From assembly GCA_036365515.1 (NCBI GenBank), contig CM070873.1:80018029-80082028 (forward strand): DNA of 64,000 bases, given 5' to 3'. Position numbers and translations under genes: made by a program. This document shows positions 1 to 13,224 of this stretch, piece after piece (position 1 is the first letter of the stretch; every line of letters begins with the position of its first letter). The DNA comes from Torymus aiolomorphi. Its lineage: Eukaryota > Arthropoda > Insecta > Hymenoptera > Torymidae. The notes beneath the pieces are model-generated. The model was not told the DNA's origin and did not search any database. It was given only the letters and a program-made list of their open reading frames with translations.

Positions 1-414
1 TAATAGTTTGTATTAACAATAATGTGTTAATAAAGGCAATCTAATTTTGATAAAATATGGTTTGAAATATTTTATTTCATTATATTATATTCAATAAAAA
101 CTATTTACATTTTGTCAATTAAAATTTATTGCCCTTACTTAAAGGTCGCTATGATAGTTCATCGTTTCGTGTGCTACTCGTGCCCCACCCCCTGTTATTC
201 GTGCCCCTTAGTGGGGCACGTGGAGCATTTTTAAACGTTTTGCTTTTTCATTTTTTGGTAAAAAATACGGGTTAATAAAACATTTTCTATCATTAGAATC
301 GTGTTTTAGATGAACTGATCTATTGATTACATATTTTATTATTATCTAAATCTGTATTTAATATATTTAATTTCAATTTAAAGTTAGGGTGTCCATGACG
401 CCCCGCCTTCCCTA
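1..414 (-). mobile_element. End fragment of a 1.4-kb TIR element
   Basis: This is an inverted partial copy of the element that is complete at 60673-62077. It ends with the motif GCCCCGCCTTCCCTA at about 400-414, matching the terminus of the other copy. It also shares the internal block with GTGCCCC and GGGGCACGT words and the AAAGTTAGGGTGTC segment just inside the end. The other end lies outside the window. No coding capacity is seen, so it looks non-autonomous. Confidence 0.7.
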
Positions 415-416
415 TA

Positions 417-660
417 TTAGGGACAATGTACATAAGAGCCGTGTCGTGCTGTGTCGTGCTGTGGCTTGCCTTGCCCTTGCCGTGCCGTGTCTTGCTCTTG
501 CCGTGCCTTGCCGTTTCGTTCCTACAGAGATATAGAATACATGTTTATAAACCGACAGAAATATAGAAACGAAACGGCAAGGCACGGCAAGAGCAAGGCA
601 CGGCACGGCAAGGCACAGCACGACACAGCTCGACACGGCTCTTATGTACATTGTCCCTAA
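417..660. mobile_element. Foldback hairpin with low-complexity stem
   Basis: The segment is a near-complete inverted repeat. The ends read TTAGGGACAATGTACATAAG and its complement. Each arm is filled with short words such as CGTGCTGTG, CTTGCC and CCGTGCC. A loop of about 40 bases with an ATATAGAATACATGTTTATA-like core separates the arms. Overlapping open frames on both strands are a by-product of the palindrome and are not called as genes. A related end and similar word pattern occur at 41369. Confidence 0.75.
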
Positions 661-1186
661 CCCTTTCGTACCGTATGGGTCCTGTAGAACCCACTTTGTT
701 CAACATGCTGTAGAAATCTGAAATTAAATAATTTTTTAAATCTACTTATTAGTCGTGTTCTCTTATTCAAGGGGAAGCCCCTCTCTCTGGCCATTAAAAT
801 TAAATTTTTTTGTTTTCTTCCGTTTCGTTTAGTACATTAAAAAAGGGCTCGGCAATGAAAATTGGGATTTGACGAAAATTCGGATCTTGAATGATTTATT
901 TTAGAATAAAAAAATGGTTAATGGTTATTTTTTTTTATTTTGAGTGATGGATCTTGTTAATGAGACAACGTACTAAGAATTTATTACTATCCGAGTTCAA
1001 TAAAATAATTCTATTGGCGGGTATGGGTTGTATGGGTTCTCCAGGACCCACTTGGAAAATAGTACTTATCGACATTTTTGGAGAAAAAAAAACTGTCGAT
1101 TGATCTTAGTTAAAGCCTCCACAATTATAGTATACAAAAAAAAGTCACTTTTTCCCCGGGAAAGGGGTCTTGGTACGAAAGGGTTA
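658..1186. mobile_element. Short TIR element, CCCTTTCGTACC ends
   Basis: Inverted ends CCCTTTCGTACC (661) and GGTACGAAAGGG (about 1172-1183) are flanked by TAA and TTA. Just inside, both ends carry palindromic GGGTCC/GGACCC words. The 0.5-kb interior has no recognisable gene. It abuts the hairpin at 417-660 directly. PIF/Harbinger-like MITEs have 3-bp TWA targets, which would fit, but no transposase is present. Confidence 0.5.
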
Positions 1187-2192
1187 ATATGGGAGTGCTC
1201 AGTGCGGTCGGATTTCTTGTTTGCCGGCGCTTTCAGGAAATTTTCGCGCGCGAATTTCGCAGAGCGTGGAGGACGCTAAGGCGGGTCAGATGCATCTTTT
1301 ACGTCGCGTAAATGATTTGTGTTGACCTGGCCTGGAGCTAGAATACCTCATATTACAAGAAAAAAAAATGATTTGTGTAGTAGAGCAACAAAAGGGATGT
1401 TTGGTATGATCGAAGTGAGCAAGAGTGCGGCGATGAATATTCAAGCAATCGTTGCCAATTCCATTTTGCATACTTACGATGAACGACATGAATATTACAT
1501 ACCTATTGCAGTTTGCAGATATAGGTAAGTACATACCTATATACCGATCTAAGTTATCTTTTTATTCAAATTCTACACAATGTGACTATGTGAGTAGTGG
1601 CCTTGTCATGGAAGGAATTTTAACAATAATAAATTATATTTGAAAGATAAGATCCATCATTTATTATAGTATGTATAAAATGGGTATCTGATATATCTAG
1701 TTCTGTCAGTCATATTATTGAACAAAAGAAAACTTGCATACTGATTAGAAATAAAGATATTGCATGAATTATGTATCATATTGAACCAAACAGCAATGTA
1801 GGTATATACATTGTACATTGTATAATAATTATTAGTTCGAACGCCAGATTATTGCTGATTGTTGAGTTTCACGAATACACCAAAGTATTTCTTTTGTTTT
1901 GTTGGCCTAATATGTATGAATATACGATATGTAGATTTTTTGGAAAAAAATTGAAATATTGGTTATAATTACTTCAATTTCAGGAAAAAAATATTCTTTT
2001 TGAGAATTTCTGAGAAAAATAAGAATTCCAAAAAGGCTTGTTTACCGAAATTTTCCTTTTTTCTTGAAAGCAATTAACGCATTATACCTATGAAAAAATA
2101 AGTAAAAGTATTTCCTATTTGCAGGAAAAACAAAACAAACAATTCTTTTACGATCTTCCAAGTAATCACTCTCAATACATACACGAATGAAA
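1187..2192. other. Noncoding stretch, small CpG-rich patch
   Basis: The segment 1195-1290 is relatively GC-rich with CGCGCG words, then the sequence becomes AT-rich. A short open frame (1319-1525) ends at a good donor-like sequence, AG|GTAAGT (about 1526). It resembles no protein I recognise. It could be an exon of an unseen gene or chance. Nothing else is supported. Confidence 0.3.
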
Positions 2193-3940
2193 TAGGGTGA
2201 TTCACCAGTGAAGGAACGAATAAGGAAATTGTAACTTTTATTTAATTTAGTGGATTAAAAATGGATTAAAAGTAAAACCCTTTTGAAATTTATATTCTAA
2301 AATGTTCAAACTTTACGTCGGTGAGCAAATTTTGAATAAAGAATGAAAGTAAAAATTTTATTTAACGAAAATCTGTATATATCTCCTAAAAATCAGTAAA
2401 GGAACACGCAATCTTAGTATCTAAATACGTTTCACCAGTAAAGGAATACATCGCCAGTGAAGAAACACTTAATAGCGGCGATTTTTTATTTTATTCTTAA
2501 CAAGATAATTTCTTTTATGCAGAATCTTTATATAAAATGAAATAAAAATTTTCAAGAATTCGAAACTTGTTCTGAAAATGTATGCGTCTGTAAACATAAT
2601 CCTGTAGAGCGTAAAATTCTAAGAAAAAACCCTGGTAGAAATTGTAACCAACCGTACGCCATCCGTTCGCCAAATCGCAAGGATTTGGCCAACCGTTTAA
2701 CCAAGAGTTAGCGATAAATACCGCTTATTTCGTCACGGAATCACCCTTGCGCTTGGTCAATGAATGCTTAATATTAAAAATCTTAAATAAAAATCATTTA
2801 CACAACTTATTATTTAAATAAAACTCTCAAAATTTGTATTATTCATAGAATAATCAAAACCCACATATTAATAGTATTTTTCTTCAGATAAATATGGTTA
2901 AATCGGTAACGGGTATAGTTTTGTTTGTTCAAATTGAGGTTAGGGCGTGTTAATGTGTAGTGTGCGTGACTTTTTGACGTAAGTCAGGACATGTACAGGT
3001 GGATACTTACATTTTTTAAATTTAAAAGTATCCTATATTTAAAATTTGAAAGTATCCTACATAAATTCTTCGTACTAGTATTGCTCCGTTTTCTACACGG
3101 TGCTCCGTTACCATCTGACCTTTACAGTGAAGCAAAACCACGCGATCCCGGCAATCCCGTCACGTTACTCGTATGAGTCTGCGCAGTTAAATACTTTTAC
3201 CTATACATAACACATGAACCTGCGATCGCACTCGTGTGTATGTAATATGTGTGTATTTATGTGCATGTGTGCTTGTCTTGCGGAAAGCGGGATGCGGACA
3301 GTAATTTCGGAGCATAGCCCACGTGCTACGCTGTCTACTTAACCTTCAAATAAATTTACTCCCAACTTCATTCAAATATTTTTTTAATGCATTACAATAA
3401 TTTTTATTATTGTTTATGTATCAAAATCTTTTTACATATCTATATTTCTTATTAATTTCTATTATTGTTTTATGAGTTACTCAATGTTTTATTATTGATT
3501 GATAGTCCACCAACCGTTGGTTAACCGTTGGTCAATATTTTTCTTATTCGTTGGCCTAAATTATTGGCCAACAGTTAGTAGATAAGCCATTCGAGTTGGT
3601 TTATTTTCTACCAGGGAAGTTCCTTTACCATTTTTTCATATGACTAGTACTTCTTTAGTAACTGATGTGTTTAAATTGTTTGTTTTTAATAGAAAATGTA
3701 TACCTATGTTTATAAGATGATATCTATAGATATATAATTCCTATTAAAAACAAACAATTTAAACCCATCAGTTACTAAAAAAGTACTATAGTCATATGAA
3801 AAAATGGTAAAGGAACTTTTTTCTTAGAATTTTGCGCTCTACACGATTATGTTTACAGACGCATACATTTTCAGAACAGGTTGTATAAAGAAAATGTTCG
3901 TTAACTGGTGAGTGTTCCAATACTGGTGTAAGTCACCCTA
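2193..3940. mobile_element. TIR element with nested insertion
   Basis: The left end reads TAGGGTGATTCACCAGT and the right end is the near complement of it (about 3925-3940). Flanking TA suggests a TA target. The left arm carries repeated CACCAGTAAAGGAA-like words (about 2203, 2394, 2431, 2452). The block 2560-2629 is repeated in reverse at 3817-3890. Between 3619 and 3815 there is an almost perfect hairpin of about 195 bp. The element at 2630-3616 interrupts it. No coding sequence is seen. Confidence 0.7.
2630..3616. mobile_element. CCCTGGTAGAAA-ended element, copy 1
   Basis: The ends CCCTGGTAGAAA and TTTCTACCAGGG bound this insertion inside the element 2193-3940. The uninterrupted host sequence is readable in the reverse arm near 3810 and implies a 2-bp duplication (AA). 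Both terminal regions, about 120 bp each, carry GGCCAACG and AACCAACCGTT-type words and match the ends of the element at 45786-47704 in opposite orientation. The middle, about 2760-3490, is unlike the cargo of that second copy and has no recognised gene. Confidence 0.75.
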
Positions 3941-4393
3941 CGTAAGAAAAACTTTAGTATTATAACAGAACTCAGTGGACAAAGGAAACCGACCCTGCTC
4001 CCGGACCATGTTGTGGTATTGACGTTGTCTTATGCGAAAATAAAACTCTCTTTTACCGTCTTTAATATAACATGTAATAAATAAGCCTCCATATATTACT
4101 CTGAATTTGTAGAGAATTTTTTTTCTTAAGACGTTGTATTTTCGTTTTAACATATACATAATAAAGTCATAATATTAAGAGGAAAATTATGAATTCCAAT
4201 TACCTCTAGTCAGGTAGCTCTATTCAAAGTAAACGAACAGTTTCCGCCGAAACAATCCTTCTGGGAATTAATCAATATGGAGATGTATCGTGACTAATGT
4301 CATATTTATGATGTAAACACGTATTTTGAGATGAAAATTCAACAATACTTATGAAATGCAGATTTAACCGAATCATTCTAGTTTTGTCAGGGT
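3941..4393. other. Noncoding spacer
   Basis: AT-rich spacer between two repeats. Nothing is recognised in it. Confidence 0.5.
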
Positions 4394-5475
4394 TGCATGT
4401 AAATTAAGTTAGCTAGGCGCGTAATTTAGATGACGTAAACACAACACTTACAAAATTATAAAGAGTGAAATGATTATTGGATCGTGTGTCAACGGAACGA
4501 GTTGAAGCCATAACTAAAATTTTATTACACTGAACGACATGATAATTATCGTTAGGCTTACGCGTTTTTTTATTCTTTAGACAAAAGTAGATAATTTTAT
4601 CGATTATTAAATAAAAATTATTTAGAGCTCTATTTCCAAAAAAATGCAAGTAATTCAATTTCTCCGTTTTGAAAAGACATAATAATATGAATAAAAAAAA
4701 TGTAAACGTTATCCATGTTTCCTCAAATTAAAGCCGTTGACTTTTTCTTTTACTTTTAATTTGCTGTTAACGTAAATTAACAAATTGTTTACAACAAAAT
4801 CTATTTTCAAATAAGTATTTAAAATTATAAAAAAAGTGTGGAAGAAAATAACAACTACAAGTTCTTCATTGATCAATATTCAAATATGATATTGAAGTAA
4901 GAATTAACATATGTTATTGGAAGGCTAGAACTAAAAATAAGCTTTGAATGTGTTTGGCCCTGTCAACAAAAATACGATGACAAGTACAGTACTATAAGAG
5001 AATTGCATAACTTTTTTGGGATATCCTTATGCAAATCTGAAGGTATTTGCTAGTGACTCGATAAACACCAACGCTGAATCCTTCGACGTAAGGAAGAATC
5101 ACTGCACATAACAGGTTTATTTTATTTGTAAAGCACTTAAAATTTATGAATGTATAGGTATGTAATTATTTCCTCCGTATCTTCACGATATCGTATTATA
5201 AATGAAATCAAATAACAAATGAAAAAAAAAAATTTTTGATTACTTTATATCGATAAATAAATAATATAATAAGATTTATGTAACAATAGTATTAAAAGAT
5301 ATATTAAAATGTCTTGCACGCTAAGAAATAATTTGCCTTCAAAACTAATTCAATAAATTTAATCGTACTAGTGTCTGTATATCAGACACCAAGACTTTAT
5401 CGCTTCCGATGATATCAACCAAGCAATTCTCGTTCACGACGTCACATACAAATTTAGAATTGGAACAACAATTAT
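4394..5475. repeat. Dispersed direct repeat, copy A
   Basis: About 1.08 kb that recurs in the same orientation at 19105-20158. Shared landmarks include GCATGTAAATTAAGTTAGCT at the start, GATTATTGGATCGTGTGT, ATCCTTATGCAAATCTGAAG, and the stretch ending in TAGAATTGGAACAA. The copies differ by substitutions and small indels and have no open frame. It is an old, probably transposon-derived repeat of unknown class. Confidence 0.75.
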
Positions 5476-6394
5476 GTAGAGAGTTTAGAGTTATTTTCTT
5501 ATTAATATTCTCTTAATAATTTTTTAAACGGATCGAAAAAAAAGTTACGGGCCTCCGAGTTGATAAACTCTTTGGTTAAAATAAAAATACTGAATACTTT
5601 GTTTTGTTTGGTAGCGGACAGTCGATTGTTGCCTGTAGGAATCGTCCTATATTATATATAGGGTGTATATGGAGAGAATTCACACTCACTAAACTAATAT
5701 TTTTCTTTAACTTTATTTCGGAATTCGAGAATTTTAGAAAAACATGTTTTCTATTTTGTAAAATTATTGATTATTGTTCATTTACTTCTAAGAAAACTAC
5801 TTGGCTCTTCCTGGAGATTGCGATTTAAGGATTATCATTTTTTATTTTCTTTTTCATCAACATTATAAATTTGTTAGAAACTTTAAAAATTGTATCTGAA
5901 ACAGCTCTGGGACAGACACCAGGCAACTCTTCTCTATAATAGGTTGAATTTTTTTTTAACTTAACAACGTTAATTCATGGAGCTTGAAATATTGTATTTA
6001 TTAAATTATTCCATAATTTGAGAAATAAACAAAAATATTCAATTTATTTCAATATTTAATTTATGAATGAATGTAAACTTACTTTAGCGATTCAAAATAG
6101 CTTATGCAAACTAATTATAATTTACATTTTTAAAAATTTATTTCTCGCTACAAGAAATATATATAATAGAAATTCATTCATTGCATTTATCGCATTGGTA
6201 TCCCCAACGACTCCCGTTGCGCAAAAAGTCAAACAAAAACTACAATCATTCAGATAGTGTCTACGTCACATAAATACGAAACGGGCTTTCCAAGTCTGAT
6301 TCTCGTGCGATTTTTGTATGTGTGTGTGTGTTTAGCCTAACTCTTTATCGCGGAACGAGACAATTTTTTTTCTTCAGTTTATCTTGCACTACAT
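5476..6394. other. AT-rich noncoding stretch
   Basis: Only short open frames with no recognisable product are present, plus a short GT run near 6318. No repeat structure is obvious. Confidence 0.5.
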
Positions 6395-6590
6395 GAAAAA
6401 AATAGTTGATTACCAACTAATTGGTTAAAAATCTATCAACTGTTTAGAATAGTAAAATAAACTAATCAAATAGTTACTTTAATCAATTATTGTTTACTAT
6501 AACCATTTTTATTAGCTTATTTTACTAAGCTGAACAGTTGAGAAATTTTTAACTAATTAGTTCGTAACAGTAACCAACCACTTCTTTCCG
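6395..6590. mobile_element. About 200-bp foldback MITE
   Basis: The left half (AATAGTTGATTACCAACTAA, then AAAATCTATCAACTGTTTAG) is mirrored by the right half (CTGAACAGTTGAGAAATTTT, then TAACCAACCA) around a centre near 6490. The arms are imperfect, so it is moderately old. It has no coding capacity. Confidence 0.6.
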
Positions 6591-9500
6591 TATAGAACAA
6601 GTTTTATTTTTTCTTTATTTAAGTATATAGTGATTAGATCATTGAAATATTTGACAATATTCTTATTATTTATCTTCCAAATATTACAAATATTACGAAT
6701 AATGATAGATTAAATATGTTTCTGAGCTTTTATTATACTTTTAACATAATTTTGAGATGGTCTTAAGGTTATTCATTAATTTTCGGAAACGTTTTTTGCT
6801 TAAAGTTTTGTTATTTAAAATGAAACTCAATTTTTGCAGCCTCTTTCTTAAATCTATAATTATAATAGTAAGTACCTTTTTAATAGTACATGTAAATGTT
6901 GTGTTTTCATAGCAGACAACTGGAATTTTCTTGACACCTAAATTAAAGATATATTTTTTTGCAATATATTCAGCTGTCACAAATTGACTATAATTATCAT
7001 ATTTATATGTTTGTTATGATACATTTATTTCATACACTGAACTTATGACCGTGGTGGCTGAGATTGTAATTACATACGTGACTCATCAAACCATCTTCAA
7101 TTAGCGCTTATAGACTCACATATAAATATATAAAATACTTAACGTCTGAATTTATTCATTTGATCAACCGCGAAAAGCTTTATTATATATACCACCACCA
7201 ATCCACCGCCTTCTCTTCCATCCCCATATTCCTCGAAAAATCTTCGCGCAAAACAAATCCTCGCGAACCTGCTTTTATCGCGGGGACACACACATGTACG
7301 TAACAAATTTCACGTAACGCCCGGCGGTCTCTATATGTAACGCGCAAATCTCGCCCCGACGATTTCATCACAGCACCGCGCGGAGAGGAAAAAAAAGAAA
7401 ACGCGCGCGAGAAAGAGAGATAGATGTCTGATCCCCTCCCACGCGTGCGCGATATCAAGTGAAATTCCAATTAAGAGCGCGCTCTTGCAAGTATTATAGT
7501 AGCGAGGCAATGATGACCTCAATCCAATTAAGCAAAGCGCGAGCGTCCGCCTAAACGTTATAGGCCTAGCTCTCTATTTGCCTCAATTCTCACATCAATT
7601 CGTGAAAACGCCGCGCGTTGGTCCGTTGCGAGTAATTATATTCGCGCGAGCGAGCGCATTTTTCACGCGCGGACTGCGTGACATTTTTCATACGGCTGAC
7701 GGCAAATATTAATTGTGGTGCGGTTCGTTCATTACGACGTTATGCAAAATCGCGCGAAGGTTTTAGAGGTCTAGTTTTTTTTTACTGTCGCGAGAATAAT
7801 GTATAGCGTGGTGAACATGGCCGGATTATGTAAGCCTGCATATTTGAACAATGTCGTTTTAAGTGAATTCATGACGCTTTATTTCATTTTTTAATATTTC
7901 TTTTTTTATTACAGCTAGTACACTCAATAGCTAAAGATTATAATTTATGATAAGCAATATATTTTTATATAACGTAAGCGTCAAAATCGGTTTTACGTAC
8001 TACATACGAAATCAAAATAAAGCCAGAGTGTAAAAGTGTCGCAGACTAGTATCATTTCTTACAATTTTAAAATAAGTGTGCTATATATTAATAAGATTCT
8101 GACAGGATGAATTCGTATTTTGCAAATAGCTGGACTCGAAAATGAACTCGTCAGTATGCCATTGCTATAAAATGAAGTTTTAATAACTGTTACTAGCTAC
8201 TTGATTAATATATAAAATGAAAGTTCGTCAATTTTAACTGTCAAAACGTAAAAGAAAAACACGTTACATTATTTTTTTTAGCTGACTCAATCATATCATA
8301 ACAGACTCAAACAAAATTTTTAAAGTGTCTCTATAGTGGTTGGAAAAAAATAATAAAACGTAGTTAAACATCATCGATATGTATCTTCACCAAACATTTA
8401 CATTTCATTTACTTATCTTGATTCTTCAAAAACTAGCGCAGAATAAACCCCAAAATACAATTCCTGAACGGCCTTGTGCATTCACGTGATTATTTTTGAC
8501 TATACCGACGCATCCCGTAGCCACAACACGAGAATACGACAACGGATACATTATATGTTTACCAATACAACGTTCTGCATACGATGCACGTGAGAAAGTG
8601 CACGCGTATGATGATGTCACCGTGCAAGGATCTGCACCTGCAGTTTTCGTTCCTATCTCCAACAAAGAAAACAAAAATTTCTTGGTATTTTTATATTCAG
8701 AGGAGTGCTCTTGTTACCAAAATACCCGACGAATTCATTAGTCAGTTTTGTTTTAAGTTCGTATATTGATGGATTAGTTTTATGATCGAGATATGCAAAT
8801 TTCTCCTGCTGTCCGTAATTGTTTACCGAAATTTTTATCGCATAAATTAAATAAACTCGTTACAAGAGTAAAAAAGTTAACGATACGGATACACGATAAT
8901 GCACATTTTCTGTCTTTTGTTTACTGTCTGAATAAATGACACAGTGTATCATTAATTTTATTAATAATTTAAGCTACAGAAAGTTTCAGGCTTGTGTTAT
9001 TAGCAATAAATTGATATAATATATTCGATGGAACTCAGGATCCGAATAATTTACAAACGGTCAAAGTCCAAAGCACTTCCCATCGGCATCACTCGTGTTT
9101 CGATTACGTCAATGAATATTATCATCGTAAGATTCATACAAAAAAACTTTACCATACAAAAGACTCAAGCTCTTGACACAGATTCTGTATACGAATTCAA
9201 CTAGGCATAAGGATATATACAGTGCAGGGAAAAATTGATCGCGGTATGCAAATCTACGAGTGTTGTTTCACATACATTTATCGTTACAGTTTGGAAAAAA
9301 TAATACAATCCGGCTGCTAACTGTTCGGGAGACTCCCACACAAGCGTAAAAACCGCCGGGCTTCCCGAGATCCAGTGTTGATCTTTGGCTTACCCTTAGG
9401 CGGGTTTTTGTCGCACAACGCGTGGTCACATTAGAAGCAGCTGGAGCGAGCAGCGACTCCTCTTCCCGATGTTTTTTGGAGTTAGAGTCTCAGGACCTTG

Positions 9501-12500
9501 GACGTCAGTCACGCAATTTTTTTCGCTACAAGATGATTTGCATTTTATTTTTTTACCTTTTACGGGGACTTTTGATGGAATAAAGGCTGCTTTGTGACTC
9601 TTGAACACATTATTTTAATTTAAATATAATTATAGCGTTTGCACAAAATAATAGAAAGTAGTTTAATTATCAAAATAAATGTTATTTTATTGTTGGAGAA
9701 GATGATTAATGATTTATTTTCGGCGGACGACTTAAATAATTAATGTAACATAGGGTGATAAATGAAACATCAGGAAGCGTATCAAGAAACATTCCCGAAA
9801 GTTCCTTTGGATGTTTCATCACTGATGTCGCAGTGAGTCTTACATGAAAAAAACACTTTATCTTTATTAAAAAAATCCCGATATTACCAGATGTGAGAGA
9901 ATATCATAAATATAGATAGTTTCAGATTTGCACGCGATTCCAACAGAAAAGTTCATTTCTATCAGCCGCAATTAGATTACAATGTTTGTATTTATGCTAA
10001 CATTATATTTGTAATATCAATAAGCATTTTATATTACAATGTGATTTAATTACCAAAAATATACCAATATTGTTTATTGTCAGTCGAGATATTTGTGAAA
10101 AATTGTCGTAATTTTCTACTTACTCCTTAATACTTTTGTATTTATACTTTTGTAACATAAAGATTTTTCATTTTAAATAATAAAATTTTTAAATTTCGGT
10201 TGTGATACTTTTCTTTTATCAATATGGTTTGCAAATATCTGAACTGAATTTCCATTTGAATACTGTATTTTTTGTCCTTCTTTAAATTAAATATTAACAA
10301 ATTGCTAAAAAAGAAGATGAAATTAAAAAAATGTTTCTTCGGCCATTTTCGAAGATCATTTAGCTTTTTATTTATTCGATCATTTACATTGAGGTCTTTT
10401 ACAATGCACCGACATGCTCTGAAAAGTTGCTAAACCGGAAATCCAACTTTTAATGTGTTTGAAAGTTTTAGTGAGTGTGTAATCGCATAAGCAAAAAAAA
10501 ATACCAAAATGGTAAATGCATTCCAAACCTAAATTTTAGCCATTGAAAGATCTAAACACGTATTTCGTATAAAAATGCCGGTATACTATTATATATATCT
10601 TGATTGATCCATTTAAAGTATTTCGGTATATCAAAAACATAAGTAAAAAATACATTTTATATAAACTGAATAACAGTAAGATATTAAATATCGCAATCAT
10701 GTTACGTGCTATAATTGTATTGTTAATCGGATACCCATTCTTCAATGACTAACTCTTATAGTAGACGTGATACCAACACTCGTCACCTAACGTGATAACT
10801 AGAAATAGAGTTCATTCGCTTCGATCTTCCGCAGAGACAATCATTGAGCATATTAACTGCCTGCCTATATAGTCGATCTGAACGTTATAATAAGTTTCGA
10901 TATATTAATCAGATTCATAAGCGCGTAGAAAGAAACATTATTCTTACTCGACGCGTAGTTTGCAAAACTAAATTTTTTTTTTCCTTCCAGATGATAGAGT
11001 GAAATACAAAATATATATAAAAGTATAAAGTTATAATAATTACTTTATAGAATTTAATTTTCAAAAAATTCTTTTTTTATTGATTGATTTTTATTGATTA
11101 TCACAAAGTCGCATAGACACTATTTATGTTCATGTTGTATATAATAATTTTCGCAAAGATCTGCATTACACATTCGAATTAAAACTTGTTGTTTTTTATT
11201 AGATGCTTACTCATAGTGGTATAAAAGATATTGCTTACTTTTTGTTAATATTTCTTTAACCATTTCCGTAAATGATTTTAATACATATAAATAAAATTAG
11301 TAATAAGCATATGTAAATAATTATCTAGTATATTAAATTAAATCTGTAATTTTTATATTTAACTATGATTGTTGATATTATGTGATTTTATATTTATTTG
11401 AAATTTGATTTTATTTATTATAACAGACTACAAAACAATCGCGAACAAAGATCATTTGTCAGATTGCCTATTATAAATCCATTTCACGCATAATGATGTA
11501 TGCGTATGATAAATTCAAATCACGAACCTATGCTCCGCTATTCTTCGTTGAATATATTTATTCTGACTTTTGTGTTTCCAATCCGAAAAACATATCAATT
11601 TTTCACTTTTCATTTTCTTTATAAAAAGATTTTTTATAACGATCATTCATTATGCAAGATAACACGTCATCATATAATACGATAAAAAATGTTTTAGATA
11701 ATGCAAAAAAGTGTAGTATGAGTATTCTATTAGTACAAATGATTATAAAAAGGTAATACTAAAAGATAAATTCATTTTTCTGTCATTATTCAATTGAATC
11801 AAATACAAAAAAAAATGAATCAGTTGGACAGCTAACAAGAAATTAAAAAGCTATTTATAAAAATTTTTTAAATATTGCAGTAAAGTAAAACACATTATAT
11901 TTCAATTATAGCCAAATTAAATTATTCCAGTTAATCTATATATGTTAGGCGTTTAAAACTGTATCCAAAATTAAATATATCAGCGATTATATTTCGTGAT
12001 AATTTAAGTAAAGTGAATTTGTATACTAAAATAAATAACTCTGTAACATAAGACTAAGTATCACACAAATTATTTGGTTAAGTCTTTAAATTACAGATTA
12101 CTAACATTGTGAGGCAAGAAGCAAGCAATGTTCAAGAACGTAGAATGAAATCTGTACATCAGAGATAAAATTGTGTAATTAAATAATAATCTTCTACAAA
12201 TAAAGAGAGAAGTAAACAAAGTGATATCGAAGAAAAAATGTTGATAAATTTAGATTTATAAGTGAACAGAAAAAGTTCTTACTATAGGTATACAAATAAA
12301 AAGGATCTGAGTTTTAAAATATATTTCAACATATATATTCATTATAAATTCATTTTAACGAAGGGGATATGCCTTACTTTAATATGTAGGTAAAAACTAA
12401 ATATTTAGAATTAATTCTTACTTGCTTTTACTTGAATGTAAAAGCAAAAATAATTGCGTGAATGTCGAGAAAAGTATTTTATTATTATTCTGACATTTTT

Positions 12501-13200
12501 GTAGAAATATTTTTATATTAAAAGAATGAAAATATTTCGATCTTTAAACAAAATTTGAACATTTTGATTTAAAATCTTTTGAAAATTACAGAAAAATGTA
12601 ACATTTAACTATGCAGATCTCAAAATAGAAAAATTAGAATTCAACCATTAAAATTTTTTTGGTTTTTCTGACATTGGAAACAATGTGTAAGTAGATACTA
12701 ACAAAACGTGAGCAAATTATCCGTCCGGATATTTATATTTTTGATAAGATTTAATTTTTTTATCAATGTATCTTTGTCAAATCTATATATATTCTATATT
12801 AGTGTAATAGCATGAACTACAAGGAATATTTTGACAAAAGTTAAGACATTTTAAATTTTGTCACTATAATAAGCCCTCATATAATGATAATCTTATTATT
12901 TTTTATCTCATTTAGTATAATGGATAATCATTATCATAATTTTGTCAATTTTAAGAAAAAAAATAAATACATTACGTAATTTTATTTATCTTGCAACATT
13001 TTGCTACGTACAGCTATTAGCGTAATTCCCACTGAAACGAAAATATTAGTTCACGTAAGAAAACTGTTTTTTTTTTTTTCAGGCACAGCTCTTAGTTCCT
13101 CCACAAAGACGCTTTTCATCCCTCGAATCCCTCATAATCATCCTCTATCTAATCCATTAATCACGGCACCATGCGAAAACCTCATTCCCCACCGCCAACG
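6591..13200. other. Long AT-rich noncoding region
   Basis: There is no open frame with a recognisable product over 6.6 kb. Only two stretches stand out: the CpG-rich island at 7183-7760, listed separately, and a more GC-rich patch at 9300-9610. In that patch a 60-codon minus-strand frame (9426-9608) contains Lys/Cys-rich sequence that I cannot assign; a decayed transposase tail is possible but not shown. The rest is simple AT-rich DNA, consistent with intergenic sequence or the far-upstream region of EAAT. Confidence 0.5.
7183..7760. promoter_or_regulatory. CpG-rich island, possible regulatory DNA
   Basis: Dense CGCG words, GAGA-type runs (about 7410) and higher GC than the surrounding AT-rich DNA suggest regulatory sequence or an untranslated first exon. 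The open frames here are products of composition. No gene can be attached to it from the sequence alone. Confidence 0.25.
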
Positions 13201-13224
13201 CGTACTAAAAATTCATCCCAGACC

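Noticed and set aside
9300..9608. Transposase fragment near 9.5 kb
   Set aside because: The Lys/Cys-rich 60-codon frame has no motif I can assign; kept only as a remark in the region entry.
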